DNA of 64,000 nucleotides from the NCBI RefSeq assembly GCF_050948175.1, contig NW_027490134.1, positions 868,001 through 932,000 on the forward strand, in the 5' to 3' direction. Each line of letters begins with the position of its first letter. The first letter of the stretch is position 1. Shown here piece by piece: positions 10,744 through 22,990 of this stretch. Source of the DNA: Xylocopa sonorina (lineage: Eukaryota > Arthropoda > Insecta > Hymenoptera > Apidae). Under the pieces are notes generated by a model. It was not told the DNA's origin. It made no database searches and was given only the letters and a program-made list of their open reading frames with translations. The position numbers and the translations under genes are program-made.

Positions 10744-10919
10744 TTAATCTGGGATGCCGTCAATCAGATGTTCAAGCATTTCATCGTCATTGATTGGTAC
10801 TCGATTTCCAAGAATGATCTCGTGCAAATATTCATGAAATGTCTGGTTCCTCTTTCATAATTGCTCTTCAAATTTCTACCTTATTTCAATTTTACTTTGT
10901 GGATGATAAAACGTAACTC

Positions 10920-11584
10920 TTAGCTCTGCCAGCAGTCGGTTGCTTTTCCTTTCAGTCGCATACCGATAAGTAATAGTGCAACGTCATCTTCCAATTTATA
11001 TGTCGTCTTCAACAATTTTATCTGTTTCTTCCAAATTTTACTATCACCAGATTTGCCATCAAATTTACCATGTAAATGTACAACTACCGAAATATTCGTT
11101 TGCGGCTGACTAAATTGAGATAAAACATTACACTCATTGTCATTATTCAATGCCAAGATATTGTCACTGCCACTAGCAACATCAAATTGTTCGCCTTCAA
11201 AATTACGCGTCGATCTTCGCTGCTCATTTTCCAAATTTTTCTCAACCTGTAATTTCCTTCGTATTGCATCTAACTCAAGGCGCAACATGACTAACTCACT
11301 TCCTGCTAATTCTTTTTCCTTAAAAAAAAACTAATTTCTCGTTGCTGTAGATTCATTGCTGACTCCACGTTTGATGATACACCAGTACAAGTCCCTTCAT
11401 TATCTTCACGAACTTCTTTCAGCTTGTTATCTATCCACGTTCTGTCTGGGTCAACATCCATCAAACGGGAAATTAATTCAGCTTTCGAACCAGCAGTAGG
11501 TGGTTTATGCTCCATTAATACCTCCTTTAACGCAGTAACTGTGATTTTACACAAATTTTTCATTCGAAAATTTTCACTTGACAC
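10920..11584 (-). pseudogene. LTR-element Gag N-terminal part with SAP-like domain
   Basis: From the ATG at 11,584 the minus strand encodes TALKEVLMEHKPPTAGSKAE followed by LISRLM. This matches the SAP fold pattern (two helices around a P-T-x-G-x-K-x-x-L core), a DNA- or chromatin-binding module. The frame breaks near 11,300 in an A-rich run. The next segment (11,288-10,920) has a helical region, then a capsid-like stretch containing KIWKKQIKLLKTTYKLEDD and LRLKGKA-type sequence. The SAP call rests on pattern recognition only. Confidence 0.65.
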
Positions 11585-11810
11585 TCGCGTTTAAACTCGA
11601 ATTGTCTCTACTCGTTTAATTTTCGTTCTCACGCTATCTCTCAAATCTGCACCCGCGTCGCATGAATGACTTCTCGAACGTTCTATACCGTCATGGAATT
11701 TTCTCCGACGTTCTGTCTTCAAATACTCGATCATATTCCAATATTTAGAACGTATCCGATTTAATTCTTGAATGTCTTCTTGATAATTACCACGCCTGAG
11801 CTCCTAAAAT

Positions 11811-12058
11811 TGTAGGAAACTTATTAATTAAAGACAATTACAAGATTTTGTAAATCATTAAATAGTTCTTTTCAACTTCGATATAACTCCATAGACAGCA
11901 AATAAACAACAGCTTCATCGTTTTAAAACATTCGCACGAAAAACTCATTAATTCCGTACATTCGGTCTCGCTCGCAATTCAGAATATTACATGTACATAA
12001 CATTTTAAACATGAATTATTGATTACCATTTAGATTAAGATAATTTAATTATCCTTCA
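11811..12058 (-). repeat. LTR (5' LTR on element strand)
   Basis: 248 bp partner of 7,116-7,360. The internal side abuts a non-coding leader before gag (about 11,585-11,810). I did not find a clear tRNA primer-binding match there. Confidence 0.88.
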
Positions 12059-12925
12059 ACAACATTATGCTTGTATGCTACAACAAATCAAAGGAATGTG
12101 AACTCTACAGTTCCTTGAAACGGGATAGCGCTTCATAGTGTCTGCGTGTAAAAGCAATAGAATTATACTGCTCCACGCAATGCGAGGTCGCATCCCATGT
12201 CAACGTTTCAGAGAAAGTGTAATCTTCTATTCATAGCACTATGCTTATCTTCTTCTACATTTCATCAGAATGTGAATTCTGCAGCTCCATTCAACATGAT
12301 GGACCTTTAAAGGGTCTGGGCTTCAAGGCAATGAAGTTCTAAGGCTCCATGCAATGCGATGGCGCATCTCATTTCAACGTTTCGAAGAATGTAAGCTAGA
12401 ATCCTCAATGCATAGCACTATGCTTATTTGCTGGAACTCTTGAAAAGAATGACAGTTATACAGTTCAATGCAACAGGATGGCAGTTTATAGTGTTCGTGT
12501 GTCAAAGCAATGGTGTTCTATTTCTGCATGCAATGCGATGGCGCAAACCATTTCAACGATTCAAAATAAGTTAACTGTAAATTTGTACGCTTTGCATTTT
12601 GTTGATCTGTTTCTACACTTCAAAAGAATGCGAATTCTACAGATAAATGAATCGGGCTGGCGTTACATAGTGTCTACGTCTATAAGAAATAGAGTTCAAA
12701 GGCTACATGCTGTGTGGTGGAGTGTCTCATTTCAACATTCGAAAGCAAGAATGTTGTAATGTTCTATGTATCACATTATCTTTACCAGCTACTACACTTC
12801 AAACAAATGTAAATTCAATTGTTCCTTGCACCGGGCTGGGGTTTCATGTTATCTGCTTGTCAAAGCTGTAGTGATCTAATGCTCCACGCAATGCGATGGC
12901 ACATCTAATTTCTACGTTTAGCTCG
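12059..12925 (+). repeat. ~178-bp satellite (type 1), block 2
   Basis: Nearly five units. Successive GAATGTGAATTCTACAG-type landmarks lie near 12,094, 12,269, 12,448, 12,627 and 12,806, a spacing of 175-179 bases. The block ends abruptly where the older piggyBac sequence begins. Confidence 0.85.
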
Positions 12926-14185
12926 TTGACGCCGGCGTGCATCACTAACAGGTTACACGTGTCTGTTCCGTGAGGCAGTGTGCACCTCCGGTGGGTCACA
13001 CGCGTCTATTTCGTGGACCGGCGTGTACCACGATGGGTCGAACTTATGTTTCACAAAGTAGATAGTACAAAGTAGGTTTATTCTTCGATTCTCAGCATTA
13101 TAAACGGACATTATAATTAATATTTAACATTAATTATATAATTAATGTTTAAAGCATAACAAATTAATATTATAAACCTAACATAATTATTTAATTTTTT
13201 TATGTAATTTTTCAAAACATGTTGGTTAGAGTTCCGGTTGGCCCTTACATCGGTTAAAACAGATTTTTACTTTTATCGTCTTATTCGTGGCATACTGGCT
13301 ACCATTCATTCTAGACATACGCCTATAACATTCTTTACATCGTTATCTCATTTTTCTCACGCGTCCTTGGAACGACCGCAAAAAATATGTATGTTTCTTG
13401 GGCACTGCTTCAGTTTCAGATGACGTTTGTTCACTGCGACGATCCACTGTACTGAGGAGATAATCAATAATTTTTTCACGGATGTTTAATATTTTCATAC
13501 CTGTGGTACTCCATTTTCTATGTATATAGCAGGCATTGACGAGAGAAGTCCCGCATACTAAATCGATAACTATTTTTCTATACCACTTTACTGTTCTGCG
13601 TAATCAACTGTGATAAGAAGACATCTGGTCGGATGGTCAAACCCCTTCTCAGCTTTGTTATAAAGGAACACTGTGTCCGGCTTTAACTTATTATTACTAC
13701 CCTGGACATTAACACATTTGTGGTTTTCAGAAGTGGCTAGCATGCATACCCACTCTTATCCATCCACATAAAGATTTAAAGCCCCTCCAATTTTGAAAAT
13801 ACATAAAGCCACTCTGTTGCAGTTTCCGTTAGGCCTGCAGCAGAAGAAATTTTGTATTAATTGTTACTGTACCAAATAAATGCTACTTTTTGCAGAAGTT
13901 TCTCAGCCAAAGGGACACAAGTATATAAATTATTTGCGTATAATACGCGGCTTTCAAATAATAATTCACCCTCCAACCATAACTACAGCATGCGCATGTG
14001 CTTTCACTATTCAGGTTGCATTATTTCCGGCGTAAATAAGAATGATATGCGTGTATCCTTCCGGAAGACATAGTTTACAAAGTTTTATATCATATTTATT
14101 CCGCTTTCCTGGGATATATTGGCAAAAACTGTGACGTCCTCGCCATGGAACCATGATTCCGTCGATTACAATATTTTTACCGGGC
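12926..14185 (-). mobile_element. Older piggyBac element, truncated
   Basis: The left end shows a decayed TIR (CGTTGACGCCGG after TTTA) and GC-rich subterminal repeats (12,940-13,050) resembling those of the MITE at 29,104. Minus-strand transposase remnants follow. NIVIDGIMVPWRGR with QYIPGKRNKYDIKL (14,170-14,090) is the block with the first catalytic Asp. A YxNNLYT-x-VPLAEKLL block replaces the usual YTDN. RRTVKWYRKIVIDLVCG lies near 13,600. Multiple stops and frameshifts are present. Homology stops at 14,185 where the younger element is inserted, and no continuation is evident beyond 16,164. Confidence 0.75.
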
Positions 14186-14189
14186 ATAA

Positions 14190-16160
14190 CACGTTGAGTG
14201 CCAAGTCAGTCCCCAGGGACTGACGATGACCTTTCCGTTCAGGCGGCGTCAGTCCCCAGGGATTGACAATCGACTTTTCGTTTGGACAACGTGGATTTTA
14301 GGGACTGACAGCGAACTTCTTGTATGATCGACATCGGTGCATGAGACCGGCATTGTAAAGGGTTAAATTATTAATAACAATTAAAAAATTTATGCTAATA
14401 TTTAATGAAGTATATTAAAACATTTAAAACAAAGATGTGGTTGTGATTTGCACATATTATAGTATGTAGTAACTTTCTTTGTCATTCTCTTCGCTAACTG
14501 GCGTCCGAATATTTTTGTGTTTGTGCTGTAACATTCAACACAATATTTTCGTACTTCACGCGCCATTCCTTCCTTCTTATGAAATTTGTGAATTCGTCTA
14601 CTTGTATAGGCCCTAATTGGCGTTTCCTCATGTGAATGTCGTGTGAGAGCATTTACCAATTGTTTTCAGAATGTTGTAATTGACATCTTTCTTCCTGTTA
14701 CATTTTGGAACATATGTAACGCATTAAAGACGGCAATATTCAAAAGAAGGTCGAATGCCAGTTTTCTATACCACTTTAGTGACCTTCTAAGTGGATTGCT
14801 GTAAGCACTCATTCGATCAGACAGATTAATCGCTGTTTTACCTTTATTATAATCAATAATAATTTTTGGTTTGTAGGATACCCCTGTTCTTGTTATTGCA
14901 GTTTTCATTTCGTCAGAATGCTTGATCGAAAAAACTATAACGTCCCTCGTGACTTTCCATTTCATGATTGTAATCCCTCTACTGTTCTCTTGTACAATGA
15001 CACCTCCGCGTCACAGTTTGGCTATCACAACTTTACTTGGATTGCCTCTTCGGTTTGGTCGAAGAGTACCAACCAAATGCGTACTTTTTGTTATTAGTTT
15101 GTTTGCTAAATCCTCAATCGTATAATAATTATCCGTATATAAAGGATTGCCTTTCTGAAATTCATTTTCACATAAATTCATGACAACATTTGTGGGTGCT
15201 GTATTTCTTTTATCCAATGATTTGCCGGTGTAAATGCAAAGATTATATGTGTAATGATTATCACAGCACAATTTAAGTATTTTTGTCGGCAAAGTGCAAC
15301 ATTCTCATCAGAATTTGAAATCTGTCTCTACTCATAACTTTCCGCGGGAATGTTTGAATAAACAATGTATCCTTACACCAATACAGATACAAAGATGGCA
15401 GCTTTTCCATTCCCATCCACAAAACTACTCCAGAAAACCTCTTTATTTCGTCCTTATCTGTTGGCACCCACTTTTCAACGCGTTTGGAAGCGATTGTTCT
15501 TTGTGTCGCATAAATATTTGTTTGTTCCTTTATATGCTGAAGTAGTTTATCCGTCACACAGAGGATGTAAAAATCTTCCATTGTGCTACAATTTTGCATT
15601 TCCTCATGAGCGCGTTTGGCACCATGGGGACTTGAGAAAGGTATAATGTTTGGCTGGTTGCCTCGCGGATCAAACTAATCATTTTAATCACTTGTTTCAG
15701 TATTCCTTAGTGAACTACTAGATGAATTGTCACTATCTGAAGATGGTAGTGGTATTATACGCCGACATTTGCGTGGTACAAATAGCTCTCTCGACGAGAC
15801 ACTATCTGTTCGTCTTCTCAACATTTTTAGCTGATGGATACCAAAACTTTTTCAAAATAGTTACAATAAAACTGAATTCTCTCTGCTACAACAGGTCTTT
15901 ATACTCCGGTGGCTCTATCACAATGACTCTCATCTTGTATTTGCTCTTTCGCCTCTCTGGCATTCCCCATTCCATTACCTTATGTTTATGCATTGTATGT
16001 AAATGCATTGCTTATATCATTTCAACAGTCCAAGCGAAACAGATACAACGTATCAAAGTTATCGTTTGTTTATACCCATCAGTCAAGCGTTCAGCACCAA
16101 GTGCTCACGCGCTGCCGCCTGAGAGAGATGTATAGCAAGATCGGCGTAGCACTCAACGTG
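14190..16160 (-). mobile_element. Younger piggyBac element nested in the older one
   Basis: The ends are a perfect 12-bp inverted repeat, CACGTTGAGTGC (14,190) and GCACTCAACGTG (ending 16,160). They are flanked by ATAA (14,186-14,189, a one-base change from TTAA) and TTAA (16,161-16,164), the piggyBac target. Inside the left end, palindromic GTCAGTCCC-type repeats recur (about 14,205-14,320). A short AAAGGG followed by TTAA near 14,368-14,376 raises the possibility that the first ~180 bp is a separate MITE. The transposase lies on the minus strand. Confidence 0.85.
14402..15824 (-). pseudogene. piggyBac transposase, stop-interrupted and internally deleted
   Basis: Starts at an ATG at 15,824 with an acidic Ser-rich N-terminus. 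The core begins near 15,600 with TDKDEIKRFSGVVLWMGME and MSRDRFQILMRMLHFAD. The frame then jumps near 15,285 straight to KILKLCCDNHYTYN, skipping the region that carries the first catalytic Asp. NPLYTDNYYTIEDLANKL (second Asp), IDYNKGKTAINLSDRM (third Asp) and LKWYRKLAFDLLLN follow. A Cys-rich C-terminus (CVECY, CFKCF) ends the protein. In-frame stops lie near 15,010 and 14,665, and two more lie in the N-terminal part. Confidence 0.85.
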
Positions 16161-16221
16161 TTAACAGTATTTTCGAAAGTGTAGACAATTGCGTTCACAA
16201 TAATTCTAAGTTTATATATAA

Positions 16222-16335
16222 ACCGAGAGTTCTAATGCTTCATGCAACGCGAGAGCCCACCTCATTTCAACGTTTCAAGGTAAGTTATTTGTAATGTTCT
16301 ATGCATTGCATTATACTTATCTGCTTCTAAGTGTA
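16222..16335 (+). repeat. ~178-bp satellite (type 1), block 3
   Basis: Most of one unit (GTTCTAATGCTTCATGCAAC to CTTATCTGCTTCTAA). It is the continuation of block 2 on the far side of the piggyBac nest, separated from the TTAA at 16,161 by 57 unassigned bases. Confidence 0.75.
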
Positions 16336-16959
16336 ACGTCGTGCGTAGCGCCTGCCACTCATTCCACACATGAGCCTTTTCGCACTTCGGTCATCAATCC
16401 CTGGGTTCAGGCAACTTGCCGCGCTCGCCTACAGCACCGGCAACACACACGTAATTGTAAGTTCATGCTATACTACTTCATTATACTATTTCATAAGTTA
16501 AACGCGAAAGACGCGCCGCTAGTCCCACCACGAGACGCGAGTCCCCTCTCGCTGGACCGCATGCACCTCGCAACGATCCGTTAATCCCCCACACGCTGGA
16601 CCACATGCTTTCATGATTTTTCAAGTAAATATTTCAAATTGGTATAAATATTAATACATATTCTATATTTTAGTTAATGCTAAATATAATATATCCTTAA
16701 GATACTCCATTACATTTAAAATCCTATCTAATTTCATATCATTTCATGATGTTTTAATTAAATATTTGAAATTGGTTTATATAATTACACTTATCATATA
16801 TTTTAGTTACTCTTACTTAGTTACTAGTTACTTAGGATGAAAATAGATCATCCCCTCTAAATAAAAATAAATATCTATATATTATATAAGTCGATCATAT
16901 ATTTTCTTGGCTCCAGTTCGCTTTCTTCCCATCGAGGCTTGCAAATCTCTCTTCGTTAT
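16336..16959. other. Unassigned region with a GC-richer patch
   Basis: 16,336-16,600 is GC-richer than its surroundings and could be the remnant of another repeat. 16,600-16,900 is AT-rich and featureless. I see no gene or terminal repeats. Confidence 0.4.
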
Positions 16960-18300
16960 TCTTGTAATTCGTACTTTGGAAGGTATATAGTACGTATTGA
17001 CAGTCCGACGCTGAAAATATCTAAAACTCTTCTGCTTTATGCAACGTTCAGGTCACCCATGATTATTATTCTGTTTGCTTTCTCTACCTTTTCTATGCTG
17101 ACCTCAATTTGGTTTATATGTTCTTCGATTTCTTTCCGTTCCTCTTCGGCGAGAAGTAGCTGCTTATAGCTTTTGTTCCTTTGACCATTGCATGAACGAT
17201 TCCAGTCGAGGAGTATGAGGTGCCATATGTGAAACATTTTCGATTAACGCCGGTTATCCATATCGCAGCGTCACCGTTCTCGTCTTGATGTCAGTATTCG
17301 TCCATCTTGTGTGCTTTCAATATTATTACCACGTCTGTCCCTTGAATCATTCGCATTTGCTGCATGATATCTTACGTCATTTGGCATCTGTTCAGATTGA
17401 TTTGTTGGACTTTCAATTCCATATTCGTTTCTCGTTCTTTTCTGTCAACGCTTTTCTGTAGGCCGGACAATTAAAGCTTCGGTAACGTGTCTGATGTACG
17501 GATTTCTTCTTCCTGCCTCGCTGCAGATGATACATTTCGGTTTAATCGCGATGAAACCGATCATCGTATAAATCTGGGATCCGCATCTTCTGCAAATTCC
17601 CTTATTATATCTGACTTCTTCGCAATTTCTGCCGATATATCTCAGGTTATGGCATTTGAAGTATCTCTCTATTTTCGGTAGCACTTTGCTGGGACAAGGT
17701 GTTAATGCTATTCTAAGTCGTTTGACCTTCTCCAGCTCTTTACTGTATTCCTGTCCAAATTCAACTAACGCAACTCGGTTGCTCCTCCTGATGTTTTCTA
17801 TTAACGTTTTCTAATATGTCATTAGCTTCGCCGTGTCCTCGCTCAGAATATCTATCATTATGTCTGATGTGTGACTGCTCATTCGTCTATTTAAAAGTAT
17901 AGGCGTTATTCTTATCGGCAGCTTTCCCATTATCCTGCATTTAATTCGGCTCCTGATGCTTCTCCTTCCGTGTCTGTGCTTCCTTCCAAGGCTTTCTTTT
18001 TCTCCTTTATATACGCTTTTCGTATACTTTTCAATTTCCTTATCCTTTTGTGTCATCGAAAGGGGGCTCCGAACCGCCTTCCCAACCTTTAATCTACTGT
18101 CAGGATCCGATGGGGCTGATTCCGAATCGCGAGCGAGCAGCACATCTCAGTAGCATATGCAAGCAGCCTCGCTCACGCCGGAGGTGGGGGCTGCAGGTCC
18201 TCCATCGCCCTACTGTATGCCCTGATGCGGGCGAGGAACTCCTAGGGCCGCTCGACTCGCGACCAGCATTTATCCCATTCTCTAACTGATTCGCAGTCAC
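16960..18300 (-). pseudogene. Non-LTR retrotransposon remnant (gag zinc knuckles and endonuclease start)
   Basis: On the minus strand a gag-like segment (18,143-17,811) leads to Cys/His clusters (YFKCHNLRYIGRNC, CRRCG and CIICSEAG, 17,684-17,500). Beyond these lies an APE-type endonuclease beginning, recognisable by IIIMGDLNVA (~17,045). The order gag then endonuclease identifies an R1/I-type element, but the sequence is not close to copies A-D. No RT is present, so the element is 3'-truncated or interrupted near 16,960. Frames are repeatedly broken. Confidence 0.7.
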
Positions 18301-19020
18301 GCGTTTTCCATTAAGATTGCCGCGATCAGTGATATTGATTCGTTCAATCTAAATTAATATTTTCTTTTTAAGTTTCACGATTTTCTTACTTTCTCTCATG
18401 ATATCGTCTATTTCGTTGTACCTTGCCCTTACGGTATGGTATGTAATCTGTTGTTTGATATTTCTAGGATTTCCTCTTAATAAATGCAATGTTTCCACAG
18501 ATTTTCTTTTCACTTCTCTTTAGTTATGTTGTTATTTTATGCTCTCTACCCTCCACATTTCCTCTCTGCACCATCCCGGAACCGGCGTTATACGATTACT
18601 GCTGGATGGCGCCCGGGTCTCGCTACTCCGAGATAGAGTGTTCTCTCTTGCATTCGTTGATTTACACATGTCATATATTGGTGAATATTTCCTCCTATCC
18701 TTTGTATTTTCCGAATTGCGTTTATTTAGATGTATATCAGATATGCGTCGAAATATCGGATTTCCATACGATTTTTTAGTAAAGTTTTATTCTTTTCCGA
18801 CTGTTCGCTTTCATTTAGCTGAAGACGCTCCTGTATTCGATGCGGACTCGTTCCGATTGAACCCGCCGATCATTACATTACATTACGTGAATGAACGTTC
18901 AATCGGAGCGGATCTCTGTCACTTCATAACTGCGGAAGGCTTACTGCATAGCCTCATCCCTGGGAAAGTTGCGGAGATTGCTTCCATCCCAAAATGGAAG
19001 TGTGGTTATGTTAAATTTAG
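18301..19020. other. Unassigned region upstream of the minus-strand non-LTR remnant
   Basis: A plus-strand open frame of 161 codons (18,539-19,024) has no recognisable domain and lies antisense to where the leader of the adjacent non-LTR remnant would be. I do not call it a gene. The left part may be leader of that element. Confidence 0.35.
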
Positions 19021-19262
19021 TTAGGTTACGCTAGGTTTGGTTAGGTTGGGTTATACTTGGGAATGTTTGTAGGTTGCTTGGTTAAGTTGGATTAGATTTA
19101 AGAAAGCGTAGGTTTGATTGGTTTATGTTTAAGAAAGGTAAAGTTAGATTGTGCTAGGTTGGGTTAGATTTGAGTGAAGGCACGTTAAGTCGGATTAGGT
19201 GTAACTGAAGTCAGGTTGATTTAAATTAAGTTTAGTGGATGTCAGATTACGTTAAGCCAAGT
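19020..19262 (+). repeat. Degenerate TTAGG-type repeat tract
   Basis: Repeated GGTT-rich variants such as TTAGGTTAC, GGTTTGGTTAGGTTGGGTT and GATTAGGTGT, becoming less regular toward 19,262. This looks like an interstitial, decayed telomere-type tract. Confidence 0.6.
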
Positions 19263-19269
19263 AAGAGAT

Positions 19270-19640
19270 GGATTACCGGTAGCTCTACAATGCCATCCGT
19301 CGATAGTTCTTGAATTCCCGGCTATTGGCAATACCAGCCGTCATTATATCATAATTTATCGACCACAGGCATCATCTACTGTCGTTATATCGTGAGCTAC
19401 CGACCGCAGGCAACACCAGTCGTTCATAAGTCTTGAGTTACCTACTATTGGCTGCACCAGCTGTATGTGAAAGCATACGCTATCGGTTGTTGGTAACAGC
19501 AGTCGTCAATAATTTATGGATTATTAAGCACAAGCAGCACCATCCGTCGGCCGATTGTGAGTAACCGACCGCCGGCAGCACCATCCATCGATATGTTATA
19601 AGTTATTCTTAATGGGAAAAGCCATCCGTAGGCATGTATT
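19270..19640 (+). repeat. ~44-bp minisatellite
   Basis: About eight imperfect copies of a unit built around CCGACCGCAGGCAACACCAG and TCGT-TATATC-GAGTTAC. Core motifs of the type CACCATCCGTCG recur at roughly 40-47-base spacing (near 19,290, 19,333, 19,376, 19,421, 19,455, 19,500, 19,541 and 19,587). Non-coding. Confidence 0.7.
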
Positions 19641-22353
19641 GACACGTTTCGCCATCTCTTCATTCACTGCTGAAACAGATTTGCGAAAAGTTCGAGCAGT
19701 TTTCACAGAGATGACTCCATCGGTCTGACAACAACGAACGCCACATACGGGATCTCACAAAATCATTTGCCACACAACTCAGTGCTGAAAGGGTTAATCA
19801 TGTTAGCATTGTTACTTCTACCAGGCATAGAATCCATTGGTATGAAAAATTATGATCTTGTGAATAATATCAAGGTATGCTTATCATATTCAGAGAAAGG
19901 CACAAATCCTCATATAGTAAATATCAGCCCACCACTAAGGATAAAAATTAAACTAAGTATAATAATATCCAAGTTTGGAATGTTAATATGTGCTCTTGGA
20001 AGGGCCGATGAATATGAAAATGATGGTATTGCTGTGAATGCAGTCTTGTCGAAGAGACTAAGTTATATATATTTCTAATTTCATTGTTAAAAAAAATAAT
20101 TCTCTCAATTTAAGATTGCCTTAGGCACGCGTTATTTCAGGTATACATATGACTGCGATAGAGATTTTAGTTGGTTCAGAATCACAAAATTATAGTGGGA
20201 AGCTGGAAATAATGTGTGATGCAATGTACGCTTTTATTTTGCAAAAACAGTAAATCTGTTACTAATGAGTCTTTAATCGATGAGGCAATATTAAAAAACT
20301 GAAGGAATGTCTGATTTTACCCATTATGCGCGTAATCCAGGTGTGAATAATTAACTAAAGGTTTACAATTAATACATCAATGTATAATTTATATTTTAGT
20401 AAACAAATCAATTTATTTTACAGAATATAAATGTTATTGATAAGATAAATTGTAGCCTGATTCTTTTCTAGAGGAGTACTTGGAACATATGGATTTGAAT
20501 AATTATATATGACAATTGAAAAGAACGAACAAATTATACAGATAAATCAGAGGAAAAGATCATGCAAATATTAACTGTCATCCAAACTAATTTAAACAGC
20601 GAGTTTGTTAACAAAACTGTAAGCTCAAATACTATATTGTTCCTTATGTTCAAAAAAAATTTATTAGGCTTCGTACATTACAGCACATCATAGATCAGTC
20701 TGATTAATTGCCCAAGCAACCATAATTCAAGAGTTAATTAACATCATTTTTGCAAAAATTTACAATATGTAAATTTCGTAAACGTTAATAGTACCGAAAC
20801 TTGTACACGGTTTTTGGATCTTAAAAAAAGTTAAAAAGGTGCGGCAGGGAGAGGAGAACCTACTCAACCACTAGGTACAACATTAACAATAGATTCTCAA
20901 AATTTTCTCGCAATGCTTTCTCATAAAAAAAATATATCTTTTACGTTCGAAATTAATTAGAAATGCAAAATAATTTTACTAATAACATAATATTATATAT
21001 CTTTCGGAGAATTAAAACTTGCATCGACAAAGCCGTAATGGGAAAGTTGAAAATTAGCGGTGATCTATGAAAAGCAATGAAATTAGAGAAATTAATGGTC
21101 AATTTAAAGTCAAAACTTACTTTGAAAAATTAAATACCGTCTTCTTAAAAAGAACCAACATATTAACTAATTAAGGAAAAATTGTTCCTAGTTATAAAAA
21201 TTTTGTTATTTTTTGTAAAAGTTTAATACGATAATATAAAATATTTAAAGTATTAAAAAGACAAAAGTAAAATATATTTTTATGTTTTATAATATACTTT
21301 GTAACGCTAAATGATATAAATTAAATAAATCACGTTTGTCAATATTTATTTATGTCGATTGAACTTTACTCATACATTTATAACAAATATTTTAAGGCTT
21401 TATGCTTGGATGGATGCTTATATATAAGTATAACTGCCAAAATGAAATGAGATTGCAAAGTCCTATTTAAATTTCTGATAAAAGGATATAAATGATTATA
21501 ATCTAATTATCAATTACAAATGGAATTCTACAATTTATCCATGTAATAATCCTTTCTTATTGCACGCATCCTCCAATACATACACAGTATCTTTAATCTG
21601 GATGGATTTCGTGTGTGCGTGTGTGTGGCTATGGTAGCAGTTGTAGAAATACCACCTAATAGGTGTCATTGTTTCGATTCTAGTAAATCGAATAAAATAG
21701 CATAAGATTTTCTGTAGAATATCAAGGGGATGACTCCAGATTTTTTTTAATTGTTCTGGTTTTGAAAATTACCAAGATCGAAGGTTCCTTTATCTGAGAT
21801 TAAGGCCTGCTTTCTTTTTTTCCAAACTTTTTTACATTGTATTACGTTCTTAAGACTCTTTGTAAGTTACAAAGAACAGAAACGCTACATGGATTATTAA
21901 AGTATAATAGTTTAGTTTATATTAACTCGAACATTTTAAATCCGTTTACGTTGCTGTGCTTGTTATATATGTTTATTACCTGTCGCTAAACCAACTACTA
22001 CTGGCATCGTCCCTTTCTAAAATTTGGAGAATCTACCAAATCTAATGAAACCTTGCTTAGATTGCAAATGTGTTTTTACTGTATCATGCAAAAATGAAAT
22101 TACATTGACAGAAGAACCAGCTAGTTCTCCACGCCTATTTGAAACAACATTAAATCACCTTGTTAAACAATAATTTGTTAAATGTGACTTGGACCTTTAA
22201 ATTTGAATTTATAAACATCTAACAAACAAATATGCTTTTCTTACTATTCATATCATTATACTTTCAGTGATTTATTATGTGCTGTCATTTGATATACTAA
22301 CTGCTTGATTATATTTTACAACGAACATTGCGTATCAATAGTTCTTCATTTTA
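19641..22353. other. AT-rich non-coding stretch
   Basis: Mostly AT-rich with short broken frames. The longest plausible one (19,767-20,078, 103 codons) begins with a hydrophobic stretch but matches nothing I recognise. A GGGTTAA at 19,790 could be a remnant of a TTAA-type terminal repeat. A short (GTGT)n tract lies near 21,610. No supported gene. Confidence 0.4.
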
Positions 22354-22990
22354 TCTATTATGTATATAAAAATGAATGTGTGTCTGTCTGTCTGTCTGTA
22401 CTTGATAGATTCAAAAACCATACATCCAAACGCCGTGAAAATTTGGGAAATTATTAGGTATATCTCCGGGAAGGTTTTTGACAATTTTTTAAAATCAGAG
22501 TTGGGGTTCTAGGTGCTTCCGAACAAATATCCCAAAAATATCAAAATAACATTTAATTAGTAATATTTGTTAAAAGTGCAACCATGAATAAATTAAAAAA
22601 TTAAATTTCTACTCATGAAATTTACTCATAGAATTTACTTTTTTAAAACAAATTAAACTGTAAAAAATAACATACCCATGATAACAGTTGTAATAACAAT
22701 AAAAATATAAATCACGAGGTAAGTAAAATATTGAATCGTTTTATTTATATTTTTTCAATTATTGTTTCCTTTAAGATTTCAACAAATTAATTTAAATTAC
22801 AAAAAACAACATTAATGAGTTTGACGTTCGATTTTTCGCCAGCAAAATCTAATAAATACAAAAATGCAGTCAAAAAACTTTTGCAATTATTAATACGAGA
22901 ATAAATTATTAATACGTAAATAAATAAAAATATTATTGATTTCCAGCTGAAGAAAATAATTGGAAATAAGTTTTATTTAACCCCACAGTT

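Larger units (their letters stand above)
7116..12058 (-). mobile_element. Ty3/gypsy-type LTR retrotransposon, decayed
   Basis: Bounded by two related direct repeats (7,116-7,360 and 11,811-12,058) that both start TGTAG and end CTTCA, with TG..CA ends. Read on the minus strand the order is gag with an N-terminal SAP-like domain, two zinc knuckles, aspartic protease, RT, RNase H and integrase, which is the Ty3/gypsy order. It sits inside the type 1 satellite. I could not identify a convincing target-site duplication, and no envelope gene is apparent. Many stops and frameshifts and at least two lost catalytic Asp residues make it dead. Confidence 0.9.

Noticed and set aside
7100..12070. Target-site duplication for the LTR element
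   Set aside because: The flanks ...CATAA and ACAAC... do not match. The satellite around it is too variable to define a 4-6 base duplication with confidence.
18539..19024. 161-codon plus-strand frame
   Set aside because: No recognisable motif, low-complexity hydrophobic start, and it lies antisense beside a decayed retroelement. Not enough to call a gene.
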